From positions 706,001 to 770,000 of the forward strand of contig CAUEEP010000917.1 in the NCBI GenBank assembly GCA_958450365.1: 64,000 nt of DNA, read 5' to 3'. Numbering within the stretch: position 1 is the first letter of the stretch; every line of letters starts with the position of its first letter. The position numbers and the translations under genes are program-made. Shown piece after piece: positions 63,552 through 64,000 of the stretch. This stretch comes from Mesorhabditis belari (taxonomy: Eukaryota > Nematoda > Chromadorea > Rhabditida > Rhabditidae). Below the pieces are notes generated by a model. That model searched no databases and was not told the origin of the DNA. It saw only the letters and a list, made by a program, of their open reading frames with translations.

Positions 63552-64000
63552 ATGTCGTTTGAAATGCGAAAGTTGACGTCATTCCCCATGCAGAAGCTAT
63601 GCTATGACCTAGAGCTGGAGGTTTTGGAGCAGATGAAGCCCGAAGATACGATCGAATTGGTCAAGTTGAATGCAGGATTTCGATCGATTCTGCTGCGGAC
63701 ACCCTGGATAGTTTTTGGGCGTCACGTGCACCGGTTACGCTCTCGGGATGATTGGATTTGGGCCACTCGTCTTCCCCATGACTCCTGCCTCAGACTTAAT
63801 GCCACTCTCCACTTTCCATTGTTCAAACGAATCCACTCGTGTGACGTGTTTCAGGCATGGTTCGACCAACCATTCCGCGACCAAGACGCGGCGATTCTGA
63901 ATCACTTAAAGTCTGTGAAACATTTGTGGACGTATGTGAACACGAAGGGGTTGTTGCTGAAATTTCTTGAGAATTTCCGCTCGGTGATTGCAGAATCCGC
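63552..64000 (+). CDS. F-box-like protein, 5' part (runs off the window)
   Basis: Open from MSFEMRKLTSFPMQKLCYDL for at least 149 codons to the window end. The F-box-like part (EVLEQMKPEDTIELVKLNAG, FRSILLRTPW) is complete, followed by HLKSVKHLWTYVNTKGLLLK and FLENFRSVIAES. The acceptor ending at 63531 is 20 bases before the ATG and the MITE lies directly upstream. Whether the gene is intact beyond 64000 cannot be seen. Confidence 0.75.
   Translation, partial: MSFEMRKLTSFPMQKLCYDLELEVLEQMKPEDTIELVKLNAGFRSILLRTPWIVFGRHVHRLRSRDDWIWATRLPHDSCLRLNATLHFPLFKRIHSCDVFQAWFDQPFRDQDAAILNHLKSVKHLWTYVNTKGLLLKFLENFRSVIAES

Overview
The window looks like an animal genome and most probably a nematode. It is AT-rich and gene-poor, with short exons ending in TTTCAG- or TTTAG-type acceptors. 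A polypyrimidine/ACAG acceptor lies about 20 bases before each start codon of one gene family, as at nematode spliced-leader sites. There are many DD34D mariner elements and a recently expanded F-box-like family. The genus cannot be read from the sequence. No rRNA, tRNA, CRISPR array or bacterial-type operon was seen.

Nearly all of the 64 kb is built from a few blocks copied many times in both orientations. (1) The F-box unit: 3' flank, an F-box-like gene of about 340-360 codons, a roughly 390-bp foldback MITE just upstream of the gene, then a spacer holding a long imperfect inverted repeat. Gene-bearing copies lie at about 8.6-11.0, 12.85-15.9 (inverted), 20.8-24.2, 27.4-30.7, 35.2-39.6, 46.3-48.3, 53.6-56.8 and 61.7-64.0 kb (inverted), plus small fragments. 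Three copies are open (27851-28909, 35798-36826, 46766-47848), one is nearly so (21335-22357), and one is open but cut by the window end (63552-64000). The others carry a nonsense codon, frameshifts, truncation or a mariner. (2) An unrecognised modular gene, called gene X here, made of short exons that are mostly whole numbers of codons, at 2.2-3.7, 11.05-11.6, 25.3-26.8, 48.5-51.5 and 52.9-53.4 kb plus inverted scraps. (3) A block with an 11-bp minisatellite, a conserved spacer and a 65-117 codon ORF of unknown nature (4.7-5.5, 7.25-8.6, 15.8-17.8, 32.0-33.1, 44.5-46.3 kb). (4) A block with the last exon (TM4) of a Cys-loop receptor, a CTTGG pentamer minisatellite and a 15-bp minisatellite (33.2-34.3, 41-43.4 inverted, 56.9-58.9 kb).

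Mobile DNA explains much of the damage. An intact mariner (13362-14627) with a complete transposase sits in one F-box gene. A second full-length mariner (5547-6801) has a broken transposase and an empty paralogous site at 17.95 kb. Older relics are two mariner types, the C-terminus of a pogo/Tigger transposase, and an HHCC-integrase fragment.

The genes do not form a pathway. The picture is birth-and-death evolution of F-box-like substrate receptors and of gene X by segmental duplication, inversion and transposon insertion.
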